Below the pieces are notes generated by a model. That model was not told the DNA's origin. It saw only the letters and a program-made list of their open reading frames with translations, and did not search any database. Below, one piece after another: positions 18,614-31,045 of a DNA stretch of 64,000 nt. How positions within the stretch are numbered: position 1 is the first letter of the stretch; every line of letters begins with the position of its first letter. The DNA lies in assembly GCA_015039315.1 (NCBI GenBank), contig WIDE01000038.1, forward strand, positions 160,629 to 224,628. The letters run 5' to 3'. The position numbers were made by a program, and so were the translations under genes. The DNA comes from Clavulina sp. PMI_390. Taxonomy: Eukaryota; Basidiomycota; Agaricomycetes; Cantharellales; Hydnaceae.

Positions 18614-21600
18614 ATGCCGGCTCCAGCGACGCTTTCGCCCATCGACATGCGCTTCAACCCACCACAGGATCCGGAGGATTCACCAGCCCCAAATATCCAT
18701 ATCCGATGGTTCCAGGTCGAGGTCCAAGACTTACTGTCGATAGCACCTATTGTGCTTAACCACTCGACTGGCTCAACCACCTGGCGACCACTCACCCGCA
18801 AAGAGAGCATCGCATGCGAGGAGGCATGGCGGGCCCTTCCGTCTCACACTCCTCCTCCAATGTCGAGAACGGATAGCACTAGTACCACAGTTCCTGCTGT
18901 CAAAGCTGATGTGGATGAAATCGGAAGCGGCCAGCGAGCTCGTGGTCTGAGCCTCACTGAGCCACTGACTTCAGGTGTGTTGCTAGATAGTCGAAGCAAT
19001 AACACAACATTGACTCGGAATCTCGTCACACTATTTTATTCGATAGAGGTGGAAGAAGAAGAGGACTTTCTGGGAATACCCATCGAGCGAGAAAAGTTGT
19101 TCGAGGTCGACGTCCGCAGCATGACGGTTCGTGGTCATCACCACCATGCATCGCAGCATATCTCATTGACATTCGTTTCGATTTCACGATCCGCTACTAC
19201 GCGCTTCCTAGCTGAGGCCCGTGTACTGGCGAACAAGTGGCCCAACGATCAAGGTCATGCGGGCTATCTGGATGTTTGACGAGGTGATGCGCCTCACATG
19301 TACAATGCTCGAGACTACATTGGCTGAATTAACCCTCTACAGCACAAGCCCCTCGAATCGGAACTGGGTGCAAAGATAGAAGCGGCGTACATGTGGGTAG
19401 CTCATTTGTCACTTCTCGTCTTCACGCGTGAATTTCTTCCCCAACTGACCGCCTCAACCAATCATGGAAATGTGCAGGTCTGTGAAGCCCTGGCTCCTGT
19501 CGTACGCACAAGAGATGGATACAGCAAAAATCTTTGGGGTCGAGGCTCAAGCAAAGCTTGCCTTTCCCCTCGCCGATACAGGATATCTCATCATATTCGA
19601 AGATGACGGAAAGGCAGCCCGTCTAATCACGTCGTGCGTTATCTTTCTTTATAATTCTCTATTCCTAAGAGACTCCAAAAACTCACTGTGCGATGGAATG
19701 CTTTAGAAATCCTGCTTCTCAGCGTTTCTCATCGATGTTCAGCTTTGGTGCAACCCGACAGAGCCCTTACGATGCTGGAAGTCCTGGTGTCGTGGTCATC
19801 TATCGAGGCTATGACGAGGTTCGCCGCCGGATGCGTGCCGCGGCCAACGGGCTTATGGGGACGAAGGCCACCGCCGTTCCCAACTCCGTCACCTCATCCC
19901 CTATCACCCCAGTTCCTCCCACCTTACGGACCAACTCTCAACAACGAGGGAAACTACCGAAAGTCAAAGAAGCGAGCTATGACGAAATTGAGGAGGAAGA
20001 TGAAGAGGACGACGAACTACCATTACCAACAGGTGATGGTATTCATGCTCCTGGTCCGGATTTGTCGAGCTCGACTGCGAGCTGGATGCCTCCCGATCCC
20101 AATACCCCGTTCAGCCCCCCTGGGCAGAAAGGGCAAAAAGGTAGCCGGACCTCGTACTTTAATATGACTTCCAGCGTCGCGTCGCTCAATGCAGATGCTG
20201 ATGATGGAGGCGAGATTACGGATTTGATATTACTAGTCCATGGCATTGGACAAGGTGTAAGTGCTCTGCCCACCCGAACCACACATGGGGTTATGACTCT
20301 AATCATAGACGATGTCCAGTTAGCTGCGCAGTATGAGACATGGGACTTTGTACGTGCCCTCTCCTGTTGGTTTGGAGTGCGCGCTCATGTTCCTTTCTCC
20401 AATTGTTTCCCAGGTGTACGCAACAAACCTCTTTCGAAACGTCTGTCGGTACGTATCATCGTACCTTCACTGCTCTCAATACTCTTATATCGCCTCCCGC
20501 CCACTTTCTGATGACTTCCATGTTAAACTACCAGGAAACAAGCCCAATCTCCGGCTCTCGCATCGATTATGCGCAACCGCCGCGTACAGTTTCTCCCCGT
20601 CCAATGGCGCGCTTCGATGAAATTCGACCTTGACGCAGAGGCACAGTCTCAAGGGCACGAGAACCACTACACGCTGAGAGATGTGACGCCCAAGGGCTCC
20701 ATCGCGTACGTCCGTGAGTTGACGAACAGCGTGTTGACGGACATCCCACTGTTCATGAGCCACCATCGTGGCAGGATGATTGAGTCGGTAAGTACACCCC
20801 TCAGCTACCGTCCTCTGCATAAAGTCTGTGCTAATACTAAGAATTATCATGCCGCTCATGGACAGGTTTGCGAGCAAGCGTGCGTATCCTTAGTTGCCAG
20901 GATGACGCGTGCTTCCGTGTGACTGAATTCCACTCGATTGCTTTACACCATGTAGCAACCGAGCTTACCGCTTGTGGTGTGCCCGGAACCCCAAGTTCGA
21001 GAAGCATGGTCGAGTGGTATGTGTTCTTTCTCTGCTCCATAACTTCTCTGGACCTGTTCTGGTGTCATCACATGCTATGTTTCATTTGCGCAAGAGTTGA
21101 CTTGACTAATGTGTTCCCTCTGTAGCATGTGATCGCCCACTCGCTAGGTAGTGCGCTTATTGCGCATATCCTCTCCAACCAGCCTACGATTGTACCACCA
21201 CTGTCGACGTTGTCCGCCGACCCTGATGAGAAGAAGCGAATGGATCGCAATGGATTCATCTTCAACACACAGTACGTTTGTTCATCTTCCACATTCGCCT
21301 CATCGGTTACAGATGGCTGTTTCGGAATACAGTAAAGTCTTCAACGCGGGAAGCCCGCTAGCAGTCTTCCTCCGTATCCAGGAGAGTTCTCTGATTTCAA
21401 GAAAGGTGCGTTGCATTGACGTTGTGGGTTTGCCAAGAATAATAATCACTTTCATGCACCCAGGGCCGAGAGCGTACCATGAATTCCCCAACTGACGAGG
21501 CTGTGAGTCTTCGATTTCTGTACTCCTCATACAGCCCCTTACAAGTGTCACTTAGATCGATCGCGTTGGGCTATTTGGCTGCTTGGCGGTTGATTCATTG

Positions 21601-22565
21601 TACAACATTGTTAGTTGACAATCCCTCAATTGCTATCTGGGCTCCTTATTGATTAAATGTCCTTTGTTTCAGTTCTACTCCACGGACCCGATCGCGTAAG
21701 TATTTGCGGTCGTGCCAGAGCTGGCCGCCACCCCCGCAGTTGCTAACGCCAATCCACCTCGCTAGCTATTTGTTGAACCCAACAGTGGACTCCAAGTGAA
21801 TTCTGCCCGTACTCCCATAATTGGCGCCAATCTTACATAGTAATGTCCCTCTAGGAGCGCCCGAGAGATGCAGCCAACCGCGATACCAAACGTGACAGCT
21901 CCTGTGCTCGCCCCTTTGCGAACTGGTTTCGGCCGCTTCATGCAATCATTCGCCTTTGGGTCATCCTCATCATCTCCCCCAGGTTCGATAAAGTATAAAG
22001 GAAAGAATCGGCCTCGACTCTCGTCGGCGGGTGCCCACTTGAACCCAAGCCCGCCTCCCCTGAATCGTGGCGGCACGTTGGAGGGGCTGGAGATGTTTGA
22101 CAGTGGGAAGACAGCAAATACCCTAGAGGGCACGAGAGCCGAGCGCAGGTAAGTCAGCCGTAAACCATTCGTCTTTCTGTATCGATTTATTACTTTCGAT
22201 TCGTCCAGGTTCTTGGCTCTTAATCCTCACGGAACGCTGGACTTCTATCTTCCCGGAGAAGGTGGTATTAGCGAGTATCTTGGTATGTCGCTTGTCTTGT
22301 TGTAATATTTCTCCAATAACCTAGCCTCTTCCCCACTGTCACGAACGTCGGAACCTTCATCTAGACATGCTCTATGTACGTTCGTCCTTCAACCTATGCC
22401 TACATAAACTGATCGATCTTTATTCTTTCCACCCGCGTCCCGCGGCTCCCATAGGCTCACTCGGCATACTGGAACGATCCATCCTTCGCCTCATTCATAC
22501 AAACGGAGATATTCGCAAGCAAGACCGATATGGTAAGGACAAGCGTTGGAACTGGCTCACTATAG
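18614..22565 (+). CDS. DDHD-domain phospholipase (phosphatidic acid-preferring PLA1 type)
   Basis: Twenty exons join in frame: 18614-19126, 19212-19283, 19343-19392, 19478-19633, 19707-20256, 20320-20349, 20414-20448, 20535-20787, 20866-20879, 20956-21016, 21126-21271, 21333-21405, 21464-21502, 21556-21609, 21673-21695, 21766-21795, 21855-22148, 22209-22282, 22365-22375 and 22455-22565. All introns are GT-AG, mostly 55-90 nt. The 862-residue product has the family order: N-terminal WxPL/ESxxCEEAW region, FEVDVRSM-LRPVYW, LVHGIGQG, YETWDFVYATNLFR and RGRMIE. Next comes the nucleophile motif AHSLGS (Ser about 584), then NAGSPLAVF, STDPIAYLLNP, NPHGTLDFYLP and AHSAYWND near the C-terminus. Such enzymes (yeast YOR022C/Ddl1, animal DDHD1/2) hydrolyse phospholipids on internal membranes. 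The residue before HSLGS is Ala, where Gly is usual. An acidic, Pro/Ser-rich insert lies before the lipase core. Confidence 0.92.
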
Positions 22566-22825
22566 TTTTCTTCCCCATCCTTTGTGCCCCCTCATTGAAC
22601 TTGGAGTCCATTCATCCATACATGCTGATGCCAATGGACAAGACCTCTTTTGTCGATTTACCCCACGACACATTCATGAACATGCAATCCATCATGTACA
22701 TTTGATATTTGTGGGAAACCGCGGTGCTGCTAGCTGATTTGGGCATCGCAGCCAGCCGATCAGACTCCTTCATCATTCGAAGCAGACCTTGACGTTGCTT
22801 GATCTAGATTTTGACAGTGACCCTA
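22566..22825. other. 3' flank, no feature seen
   Basis: Spacer between the DDHD gene stop and the F-box pseudogene. Nothing else is visible. Confidence 0.4.
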
Positions 22826-24094
22826 TCGATGAATCTCATCCAAGCATTTCCCTTTGAGATTCTGGAAGAAATATTCCTCCTGGCGACGGGCGCGTAGCGC
22901 AAGAACCTCTGGGTGACATTGAAGGACCTCCTTCAAGCCCTATTCGGTGTCAGTGCCGTCACATCATACCGGAGAAGCGTGGCTATTTCGTCGCAGCGCC
23001 TCTGGAGTACAATCGTCTTATCTAATGATTACGCAGGGCAATCCTTTTCCACAGCCCTTCATGTTCTTGGGCTGCATCTCCAAAGGCCATCGAACGCTTC
23101 AATGGATGTACATTTCAGGTTGTCTATTACTGTACCCTGCGATTATTAGGATGCGCTTTGACTTTCTCTACTGCCCCATCTCCAGCGATGCCGCCTCCTT
23201 ATCATTGGCTGTATTCCCGACAAGTTGATAGGGACAGTATTTCCACTAAGCAGTCCATCCGACTGTCTTCAATCGCTCGACATCGAATCTCAGCACTGGG
23301 AAGGCAGCCTGCACATCAGTTTTTACTCTCGCCCTCACTGATGGTGAAGAGCCCGCTGGTTCAATCGCTTGTAGGGTATCTCCGATCTTTCCTGTGGATG
23401 CTAATGTAGGAGAGATGGGACACCTCCCTCTGCTAATTGGCCGCCCCGAGATGTGGATATTCGAGTGGGCGGTCCTAGCAGGGTACCTCCGTCGCTGCCA
23501 CGGTTTGGCAACAACCGTGTTTCGCTTCCAAGTACATGGCAATCCATCTCTTCCCCCAGAGACGTCACCCTACATAACCTCCATACATTAGTGTCTTACG
23601 GTTGGCCTTTCGATCGCTCCCTGTGTCTTCTGAACTCAAGGCACCTCACACCTCGTGGATTGCACAGAAGGGCAGATTTTCTGAAACCCAATCTTCCGAA
23701 AATTCAACGACTTTCGCTGACTGGCATACTTAAGGACTATTTCACTTTTCTCATGCCAAAACCGCTGGCGCTTCTGGTCAGCGAGCTAGACCTCGTCCGT
23801 TGTGACGATCTACAAACAACACTACGGTACCTAGCTTCATAAGACCAAGCCGATTAGGTTGCTCTTCCAGGTAAAGCTGCATTCCCGAGGTTGAGAACAC
23901 TCCGGATCTTCGATTCGAGCCTTACTCCTTCCATCCTTCCCTCAATCATTGGCCTTCCCCGTGCCAGTTCCGATGCTCGTATTATCTCAGGGGGCCACAT
24001 TAGTGTCCCCTGGGAAATTAGCGATGTTCCAGAACACGTCTGGATACGGCTATCTCAGAGCTCTGAGCAATTCCCTGTGGAATGGATTGTGTAG
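22826..24094 (+). pseudogene. Decayed F-box gene
   Basis: The ATG at 22826 opens an F-box N-terminus (FPFEILEEIFLLATG) that meets TAG after 22 codons. The same frame resumes with SYRRSVAISSQRLWSTIVLS, the segment that follows the F-box in other members. Homology-like blocks then move between frames (RPEMWIFEWAVLAGYLRR, LRIFDSSLTPSILPSI, EHVWIRLSQSSEQFPVEWIV) with further stops, ending at about 24094. Several stops plus frame changes are hard to explain by introns, so I call it a pseudogene. It resembles the MQDLPFELLSHIF and MLRLPFELIAQIF members at 33-35 kb and 61 kb more than the MSRISELPVELLQ group. Confidence 0.7.
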
Positions 24095-25461
24095 AGAAAT
24101 TGTTCGCGTAATAAGTTTTCTCAGCTGAGATGAGCATTCATGGGGCTGCTGTTCCTAGGTCGTTGAAACACATCCAGGAATTCTTCCCTGACGTGTAATC
24201 AACTCGTTGCTGCTGAAGCCAGAGGCCTTCCAGGACGGCCGACAAGACCTGTGACGGTCACGTGGATTGGTGTTTGAACCAAACAATGTGGGGGTCGGCA
24301 ATAGACAGGACCCGGCAACTACCGAAAATCCGTGGGAACCAGACGATCTGGTGGCAGCCCCCCCTCGTCTCCAAAATCTTCCAGTCCTAGCGGTTTGCAT
24401 GCTTGCAAACGAGTGAATTATGCTTATATATACTACTCGAACAATGTGCTCGATAATCAGCGGCTCTTTCTAGTGGAAGAATTGTGATAATCAAAATCCT
24501 ATTGAGTTTTGGCCTCCAAACGCTCAGTGCTCCGGAACCCCAGAATCCTATTTTTCCCCCGAGAGGCGATTTTCATCTATATTCAGTAGTGGGAATCGAT
24601 TATATTACTACTAGAATATCTAGAACCGCTCTAAGCCCTCGTATGATTAGAATATCCAGCTAGTGAGGGGTGGTCTCGCAACACTAATAGTAAACTAACC
24701 TCCAATGTGCACTCCACAATGAAGTGGGAATCCCGTGCTAATAGAGGCCTGATACCTCATTTATTAGTTCAATCGGAGTTTCTACAGATTTTCGGGCCTC
24801 TATTATCGCTTGGACCCTCTCATCTAGGGTGCTGCTCCTCGCGCTCAATAGTGAATCTCACCCCTCCTTCGGTACACCACTTTGGCACATACAATATGGC
24901 GAGTTATGGTAGCACATCTCTATTTATGATATATTATTCATTTTCCGCACTTGACACCAGGTGCCTTCTGATGTATTTGGCAAGATTACGGAGGCGTTGA
25001 GGGGTTACGATCGCCTCACCTGGGTACATTCGTTCCCACGGGGTTTTCGGTAGATGCCGCTTTCTGTCCATTGCCGACCCCCATTCAAACAATCGACGCA
25101 GCTTTCAGAGCTGCACTCCCACTTGATTTTTCCTCTAATCAGTGTGCGAGTAACGGAGCGATTGGATACTATCTTGGCTCCAAAACAGTTTCTTCTCGTC
25201 CCTTAAGCTAAGGTCCCAATCTCTGGCATCTAGCTTGGTCGGCCGACAAGAGCGAACTGCTGTCAAATTTTCTGAACGCGGTAACAGCGCCTACATCTTA
25301 TTGCAAACTTTCCTACTGTGTTGAAACCCTGTATACACCTCTCTATCTGTGCGTACAAAACGTAATTTATCAATAAAATTTCTCACTTGCCCCAGAGCGG
25401 CCATGGCTGAGAGCAGTCATTCTTCCTACTGTCAAGCTCTTCTCCAACCCGTACCTCCCTC
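24095..25461. other. A+T-richer gene-poor spacer
   Basis: 1.4 kb rich in short words such as TAGTAG, TAGAATATC and ATTACTACTAG between about 24560 and 24700. A modest frame near 24240-24410 (plus strand) encodes PNNVGVGNRQDPATTENPW without recognisable domains. It could be decayed mobile-element DNA, but I see no terminal repeats, integrase or reverse-transcriptase motifs. The last 100 bases must hold the ArgJ promoter. Confidence 0.35.
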
Positions 25462-27123
25462 ATGATGTTTGTTCGTCGCCTGCACTCCTCCGCCTTGATG
25501 CGCGTGAGGTCTATGCCTCCAAAGGATCATCATCACCAACCAATCTCCGACAATCTTTTCCCTCGAGGGTTTCTTGCCACCGCTCTCTCTGCAGGTGTCA
25601 AGAAACGCAAACCAACGTCGCCTCCGGACGGCCCCAAAGACCTGGCCCTCATCATCTCCACCACCCCTCGAACCTCCTCAGCCGCGTGCTTCACTCGGAA
25701 TGTGTTCAAGGCCGCTCCCGTTCAGGTCTCAACGCAAGTGTTGAAGGGAACTAGTGGGCGGGCAAACAAGCTCGTCGTAAACAGCGGCTGCGCAAACGCC
25801 GTAACAGGTACCCAAGGCATGAAGGATGCCTGGTTGATGGCGAAGGTCACCGATGAGACGTCGGCGAGTCTCTCCTCATCCGCTGAATGGGCAGCTCCTA
25901 GCGAAAACACCTCTTCGACACTCGTGATGTCAACTGGCGTCATAGGACAACTTCTTCCTATTGAGAAAGTTGTGTCGGGAATCAAGCGCGGCGTCGAGAG
26001 CCTTCCTAAAGACGCCTCACAGGCGGGCTTTGCTGATTGGGACCACGTTGCTCGCGCCTTCATGACCACCGACACTTTCCCTAAGCTGAGAGCTCGCACC
26101 TTCACGCTCCCATCCCTATCCCCAAAATCTCCTCCGACCACCTATCGTATCGCCGGCATTGATAAGGGCGCAGGAATGATTCACCCCAACATGGGTCCAC
26201 CCCATGCTACGCTTTTAGGTGTTTTTGCCACTGATGCTCCCGTCTCTCCTCGCAGTCTCCAAAATGCTCTCACATACGCTGTTGACCGAAGTTTCAACAG
26301 TATCTCCGTTGAGGGTGATATGTCGACCAATGATACGATCGTTGTACTCGCTAACGGTGCAGGCGCCTCTGAAGGCGCTGCAGCCGAGGAGCTTGATGAG
26401 GAGAAACACCCAGAGGCCTTTGAGATCTTCAAACAGGAGCTAACTGCCTTTGCTATCGATCTTGCCAAGCTCGTGGTCTATGATGGAGAGGGCGCTACAA
26501 AATTCATTACTGTCACTGTCAAGGTGAGTCATCCTTTCCTCACCGCACCAACGCTTCGACTTGAATGAATTGTTCAATATTATTGGGTTCATCAGAACGC
26601 ACCATCCTACGAGCATGCACACCACGTCGCATCTGTGATTTCGAGATCTCCCCTTACCAAAACTGCCCTATACGGAGAAGATGCAAAGTACGTTATCGCG
26701 GATCCTACTCATGGACTCATGTGACCGCTCACCGCCTACCATTTTCAGCTGGGGGCGCATTCTGTGTGCCGTAGGGTACAGCCCTCTTTCCGCTTCTACG
26801 CTCACTTCGCTGCCCCCGCTCGAGATCGACCCTACCCGAGTCTCTGTGACGTTCATCCCTGCAGATGGTACCACTCCACTTCCAGTCCTTGTCAAGGGTG
26901 AGCCAGAGATCGTGGACGAAGCACGAGCGAGCGAGGTAGTTGGTCAAAATGAGATCAACATTGAGGTTGACCTTGGTATTGGACAGGAGAGTGCGACGTA
27001 CTGGACCTGTGATTTGAGCCATGTGGGTGTTAGCGCTACTAAAAGATCCACCACGTAACTGACTGCATTGTATTCTTGGACCTTCAGGAATACGTGTCCA
27101 TCAACGGCGACTACCGCAGTTGA
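25462..27123 (+). CDS. ARG7: Arginine biosynthesis bifunctional protein ArgJ (ornithine acetyltransferase), mitochondrial
   Basis: Four exons join in frame: 25462-26523, 26596-26687, 26749-27022 and 27088-27123, giving 487 residues. The family transfers the acetyl group from N-acetylornithine to glutamate, releasing ornithine and remaking N-acetylglutamate. The bifunctional form also makes N-acetylglutamate from acetyl-CoA. In fungi it is mitochondrial, and the Arg-rich N-terminus ([18 protein letters not shown]) fits an import signal. Motifs seen: [35 protein letters not shown] and [13 protein letters not shown], the last carrying the self-cleavage site and nucleophile Thr at about residue 250. 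Later motifs are [35 protein letters not shown] and the tail [11 protein letters not shown]. All motifs are present, so it should be functional. It has no linked arginine genes. Confidence 0.95.
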
Positions 27124-28552
27124 GCGGTATCCCCTGTGCCTCATCAAAAAGCTTTTTGTATAAGAATATATGCCTTCAAACGGTGGATTAGTTGCCGTGA
27201 ACTGAATATTGCTGGTTAATTATCACCGATATCACATTTCAGGGCACAGTTGGTTAGAGCTACCCGAGATGCCAGCGAGCAAGGCTGTTCCATTTCTTTG
27301 GGTGGCCCGACTGGTCTGACTGACGAACGCCGCGCCGCCATGATGGCATTCCAGGACAAAGGCCCCACGTACTCGCGCCTCAGTCGCAATCTATCTCATA
27401 ACCGCAGCTTGACTATCCCTTTGCCATTGGAAGGCGACTCAAGCCGAATACTACCAAATACTCCTCGAACCAGCGGTATATCTGACTGCAACTCGTCGAT
27501 GCGGTGTTTAATGGCCCCAAGGCTGCGCCATGTTGATGTTTCTCATCCCAGCCCAGCACCCAAGAGACCGGAATAATCAAAGTTGTCTGAAGCTCTTCAA
27601 TACATTAGGACAGTCAAAGCGTGCACTATCTCGCGTTCATAGTCTTGAGGGTTTTCGAAGATTCATTAGTTCTGGCAACGATAGATCTCCCGTCCTCGAC
27701 CGCGACTCGTTCTCCTTTGGCTTGATTGCTTGGCTTGGTTTTCACCCCTCCAAGGGGCTACCCAAGAACCGGCGCTTGGGGGCAACTCTGAGCCCCTATC
27801 ATAGGTGCGCATCGCGCGCATTGTTCTCAACGTAAGCCTCGTGTTTGTCGGAAGGATTCGGTTGCATCGAGAGCCACTGTATGGGCAAATCTTGTTGAGT
27901 CACTTGAACCCTTTAGCGGGGCCAACTGCCAGGGAGGAGAACGTGCCGAAATAAGGCGAAGGCTTGCAGGTGAGGCGAGGCAAAAACGAGGTAGTCTCCC
28001 ATGAATAGCAGCGCCTAATGTCACAACATAAATCATATACATTTTGGTCAACTGACACCACAACCAATGGGGAACGGTCTTTTACACACATATTACATAC
28101 AACTACACAGCAGCTTGTCGTTCAACAAGGGGCGATGAAGTCCAGAAGCAGTACACTGAGGGCCTAGCTTTTTTTCACTTCCGTCTGCAAAAGATTCAAT
28201 TGGCTGGGAAGATCGGTCGAGCCTTTGCAATTGGAGACATCCCGATAAATTGGGATCAATTCACAAGAAGCGCTTGATGACAAGGCACATAGACGCTCCA
28301 GAGGCAGTACAATTCATGCATGCGAAGAGTCCAAATGTTACTAGAATGTTCGGGTAGCGAGACTGTAAAGGGTGTTGTGTTTGCATTGGTGCTAGCGAGA
28401 GAAAGAATAAGGTCCACGTGAAATATAGAATGATGAGAAGAAAGCTACGAAGAATTTGACTTATTTGAGAAGCACACAGCCTATTAGAGGAGAGAATTCT
28501 GACAGCCGGTAACTGCTTACAGATTGTAAGGGCCAGAGGGGTTGATAACGCT
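27124..28552. other. No supported gene
   Basis: A plus-strand frame at about 27250-27576 (for example TDERRAAMMAFQDKGPTYSR) has coding-like composition and could be an exon, but no family is recognisable and no consistent neighbour exons were found. The frame at 28261-28569 (minus) is hydrophobic (LLIILYFTWTLFFLSL) and overlaps the zinc-finger gene's stop; it is probably its 3' UTR. Confidence 0.35.
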
Positions 28553-29540
28553 CTAACCAATTGATCCAATTTGGTTCATAATCGCGTCGATGAAGCCAGG
28601 ATCCATGTCTGTGAAGCTAATTAGCGGCTCGGCATATCCTTCACCAGCGCTCGACTTAACCCTGAACGGAGAATTGGCTTTCGGATCAGCAGAATAAGTC
28701 GTGAGAAAATACACAATTACCCGATTATTTCATCGGAAACAATCTCAGTAGCAGCAAACCATGGCTCTTGAAACCCTTCATGTGTCATGGGTGCCATCGG
28801 TAGCTCTTCTTGACTCGTAGCACTCGGATCCTGAGGAGGGATATGTGTGGGGGTCGGGATTGCCGGAGCAGGTGGCTCGGAGGCAACTAGTTTTCGGTTC
28901 TCTCGATGAACGTTTCGATGGTGGCGCTTGGCATTGCTAGAAGTGGTGAAGAGACGATCACACCCAACAGCGACACAAGGGAAGTCTAAGGGGGGTAAGT
29001 GACTGCTGATTAACCGAGCCTGGCTCGGAAGGGTGAATTAGGGGCTGAGGCCTTGCCTTTCCTCCCAGTGTGTACCGGCTGATGCTGTAGTGAAACGAAG
29101 TACTTGAGTGACAATAGTGTCGAAGAGGTGCAGATAGAGACCCACTTGAACAACCGAGGACGGTCGAGCAAATTTCTGGCCACAAACAGGGCAACGGTGC
29201 TTGCGTATAGGCTACTTGCGGGTATTCAATGGTTGTTCGACCTAGCTCCTACGGACAGTCTCTTACCATAGGAGGAAATCCTCAGTCCGAGTCTTCCTCA
29301 CAATTGACGTTGTCGTTGGTGCTGCAAAAGGCTCAGGTGGTGCAATGAGGTTAGCACAGTGATTTCCGATAGAGTTGTGAGAGGAAGATGAGAGTAGGAT
29401 AATAGCCACGTAAAGAATGTTTATGACTATAAGAGTCGACGATATCAGTCAGTGTCGCATCGCATTCCCAATTTTGGAGGAATTTCAGGGAGTTCAGCAC
29501 TGAAAGTCTCGCTTCGAGCAATTGCTCCTGTTGTTGACAT
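28553..29540 (-). CDS. C2H2 zinc-finger protein, 5' end uncertain
   Basis: Exons read on the minus strand: a 5' exon ending at 29302, then 29146-29211, 29057-29084 (28 nt), 28721-28985 and 28553-28661 (stop TAG). Finger 1 is CPVCGQKFARPSSVVQ followed by HQPVH and linker TGRK. Finger 2 is CVAVGCDRLFTTSSNAKRHH-RNVH. After that come a Pro-rich segment and a short acidic tail (FTDMDPGFIDAIMNQIGSIG). The intron between finger-1 linker and finger 2 (28986-29056) uses a GC donor (AAG|GCAAGG). The ATG at 29540 (MSTTGAIARSETF) is the best start, but I could not join it cleanly to the 29302 exon. A DNA-binding role is inferred from the fingers. Paralogs are at 31046, 50167 and 58814. Confidence 0.65.
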
Positions 29541-31045
29541 TCTATCTATTCATGCGAATCACCTAAATCAGGCCGCGAGTTTCTCAAAACCACAACCATA
29601 GTGTATTTGGGGCGATGCTGATATCAAAAAAAAAATGGGTGTGGAAGACGCGCCGCAGAATTGGAAAAAATCGCCGCCACGGTGGAGAAAGGAAGATTGC
29701 TGAATGCACTACAGGCGATCGATCTAGTCGACGGCGAGGATGGAGTCGACTGGATTACCCCTGGAGTGACGGAGATTCGTGTCTGGCGATCCACCGGGTT
29801 GAGGAGAAGGCCAGTGAGGTGAAGGGAACAGCGTGTGAAACTTTACCACTAACCCGGATGCTACCGAAAACCCTCATGACGTCATGTAGCAGGTGGGACC
29901 TTGTCTCTGCGATGGATTTGCTAGCCCAAAATATGTTAGCCAAGGCCACTTGAGCTATACGACAATTCAAGTTCAATGCTAAAGAGGAGGCAAAGTAGTG
30001 GCCACGGTATTCGATCGGCTGGGAAGTCAAGTACCCCTCACCTCGCTCAAATTTAGGTCCAATGAGAATCAAGTGGGGAATCCTCCTATCTCAAGCTTGT
30101 TACGCGCCCTTTACCCGTGTCACTCAATTGAACGAACCCCGCGGGCTGCGTAGGGTGGTGTCGCGCCCTCGGACTACTGATTTCCTGTCAGTCCGAAAGT
30201 AAGAAAGAATTTAAGAAGCTGCACGCATAAAACGGTGTACAAAGTGTTCCGCGGACTTGGGTGGGTACTGAGACTAGGTTTGAACGGACGGCGATAGTTA
30301 TCATGCCCGCTAGGGAAATGAATTGCAACCCCTCTGTCGCTAGTCATGAGAGAGAAGAGTCTCTACACAGCCTTTCTGTCTCGCTTGCAACAAAAATATC
30401 ATGGGACTGACTCTTAAGCTCCGCAGGATTGTTATCCATCACGAGCCAAATCGGTACATGGCGTCAAGTTTTCTGCATGTCTCTGAAGGAAGCAGAAAAT
30501 CGATGAATGTAGGCCCACAAGGGCCAAGATCAAACATCAAGTAATGTCCACGGAGGAATCGATCCCATCATCGAAGCCTTGTGGAATTCAAGCATTGTAT
30601 CTCGTCTGCGCGGCCAACACCATATGAAACAACCCTACTGGTTTGTCTAACGGAAACTTTGGGCTTTCTTTGTCGATCTAATCAGTGGATACATATTGGT
30701 TACGCGAAGAGAGGTGAAGGTACTGCGAATCGTAGTAGTTGAACTTGGGCAGGACAGAAACGCTAGGATTTGCACGAAACGGTACGATGCCCAGAAACTT
30801 TCAGAAAAATGCCGGCATACGGCAAATGGAGAGTTGAAATCAAAGGAGGTCCGAAAAAATAAACGAAAGAACGAACGACGAATAAACCAACGAAAAACAA
30901 GTGGAAACCACGGAATGAGCTCGAGAATGAAAATACAAAGGATAAGGTGGGTTGTGGATGATGATTCAGCGAAGGAAATCGGGTGTCTTTTCAAGCCAGG
31001 CGGGCCAGTCGCATTATTGTCACGACTCAATAAAAAAAAATTCCG
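29541..31045. other. Intergenic, no gene seen
   Basis: 1.5 kb between two minus-strand zinc-finger genes. It contains an A-rich run at about 29627 and an AAATAAACGAAAGAACGAACGACGAA-like purine-rich stretch near 30858-30890. No frame with motifs; 30647-31045 is probably the 3' UTR of the next gene. Confidence 0.35.

Noticed and set aside
24400..25300. Decayed transposable element
   Set aside because: Short repeated words are present, but no terminal repeats, target-site duplication, integrase or reverse-transcriptase motifs could be found.
27245..27320. tRNA-like A-box (GTTGGTTAGAGC)
   Set aside because: No B-box (GGTTCGANNCC) at the right distance and no cloverleaf could be drawn by eye.
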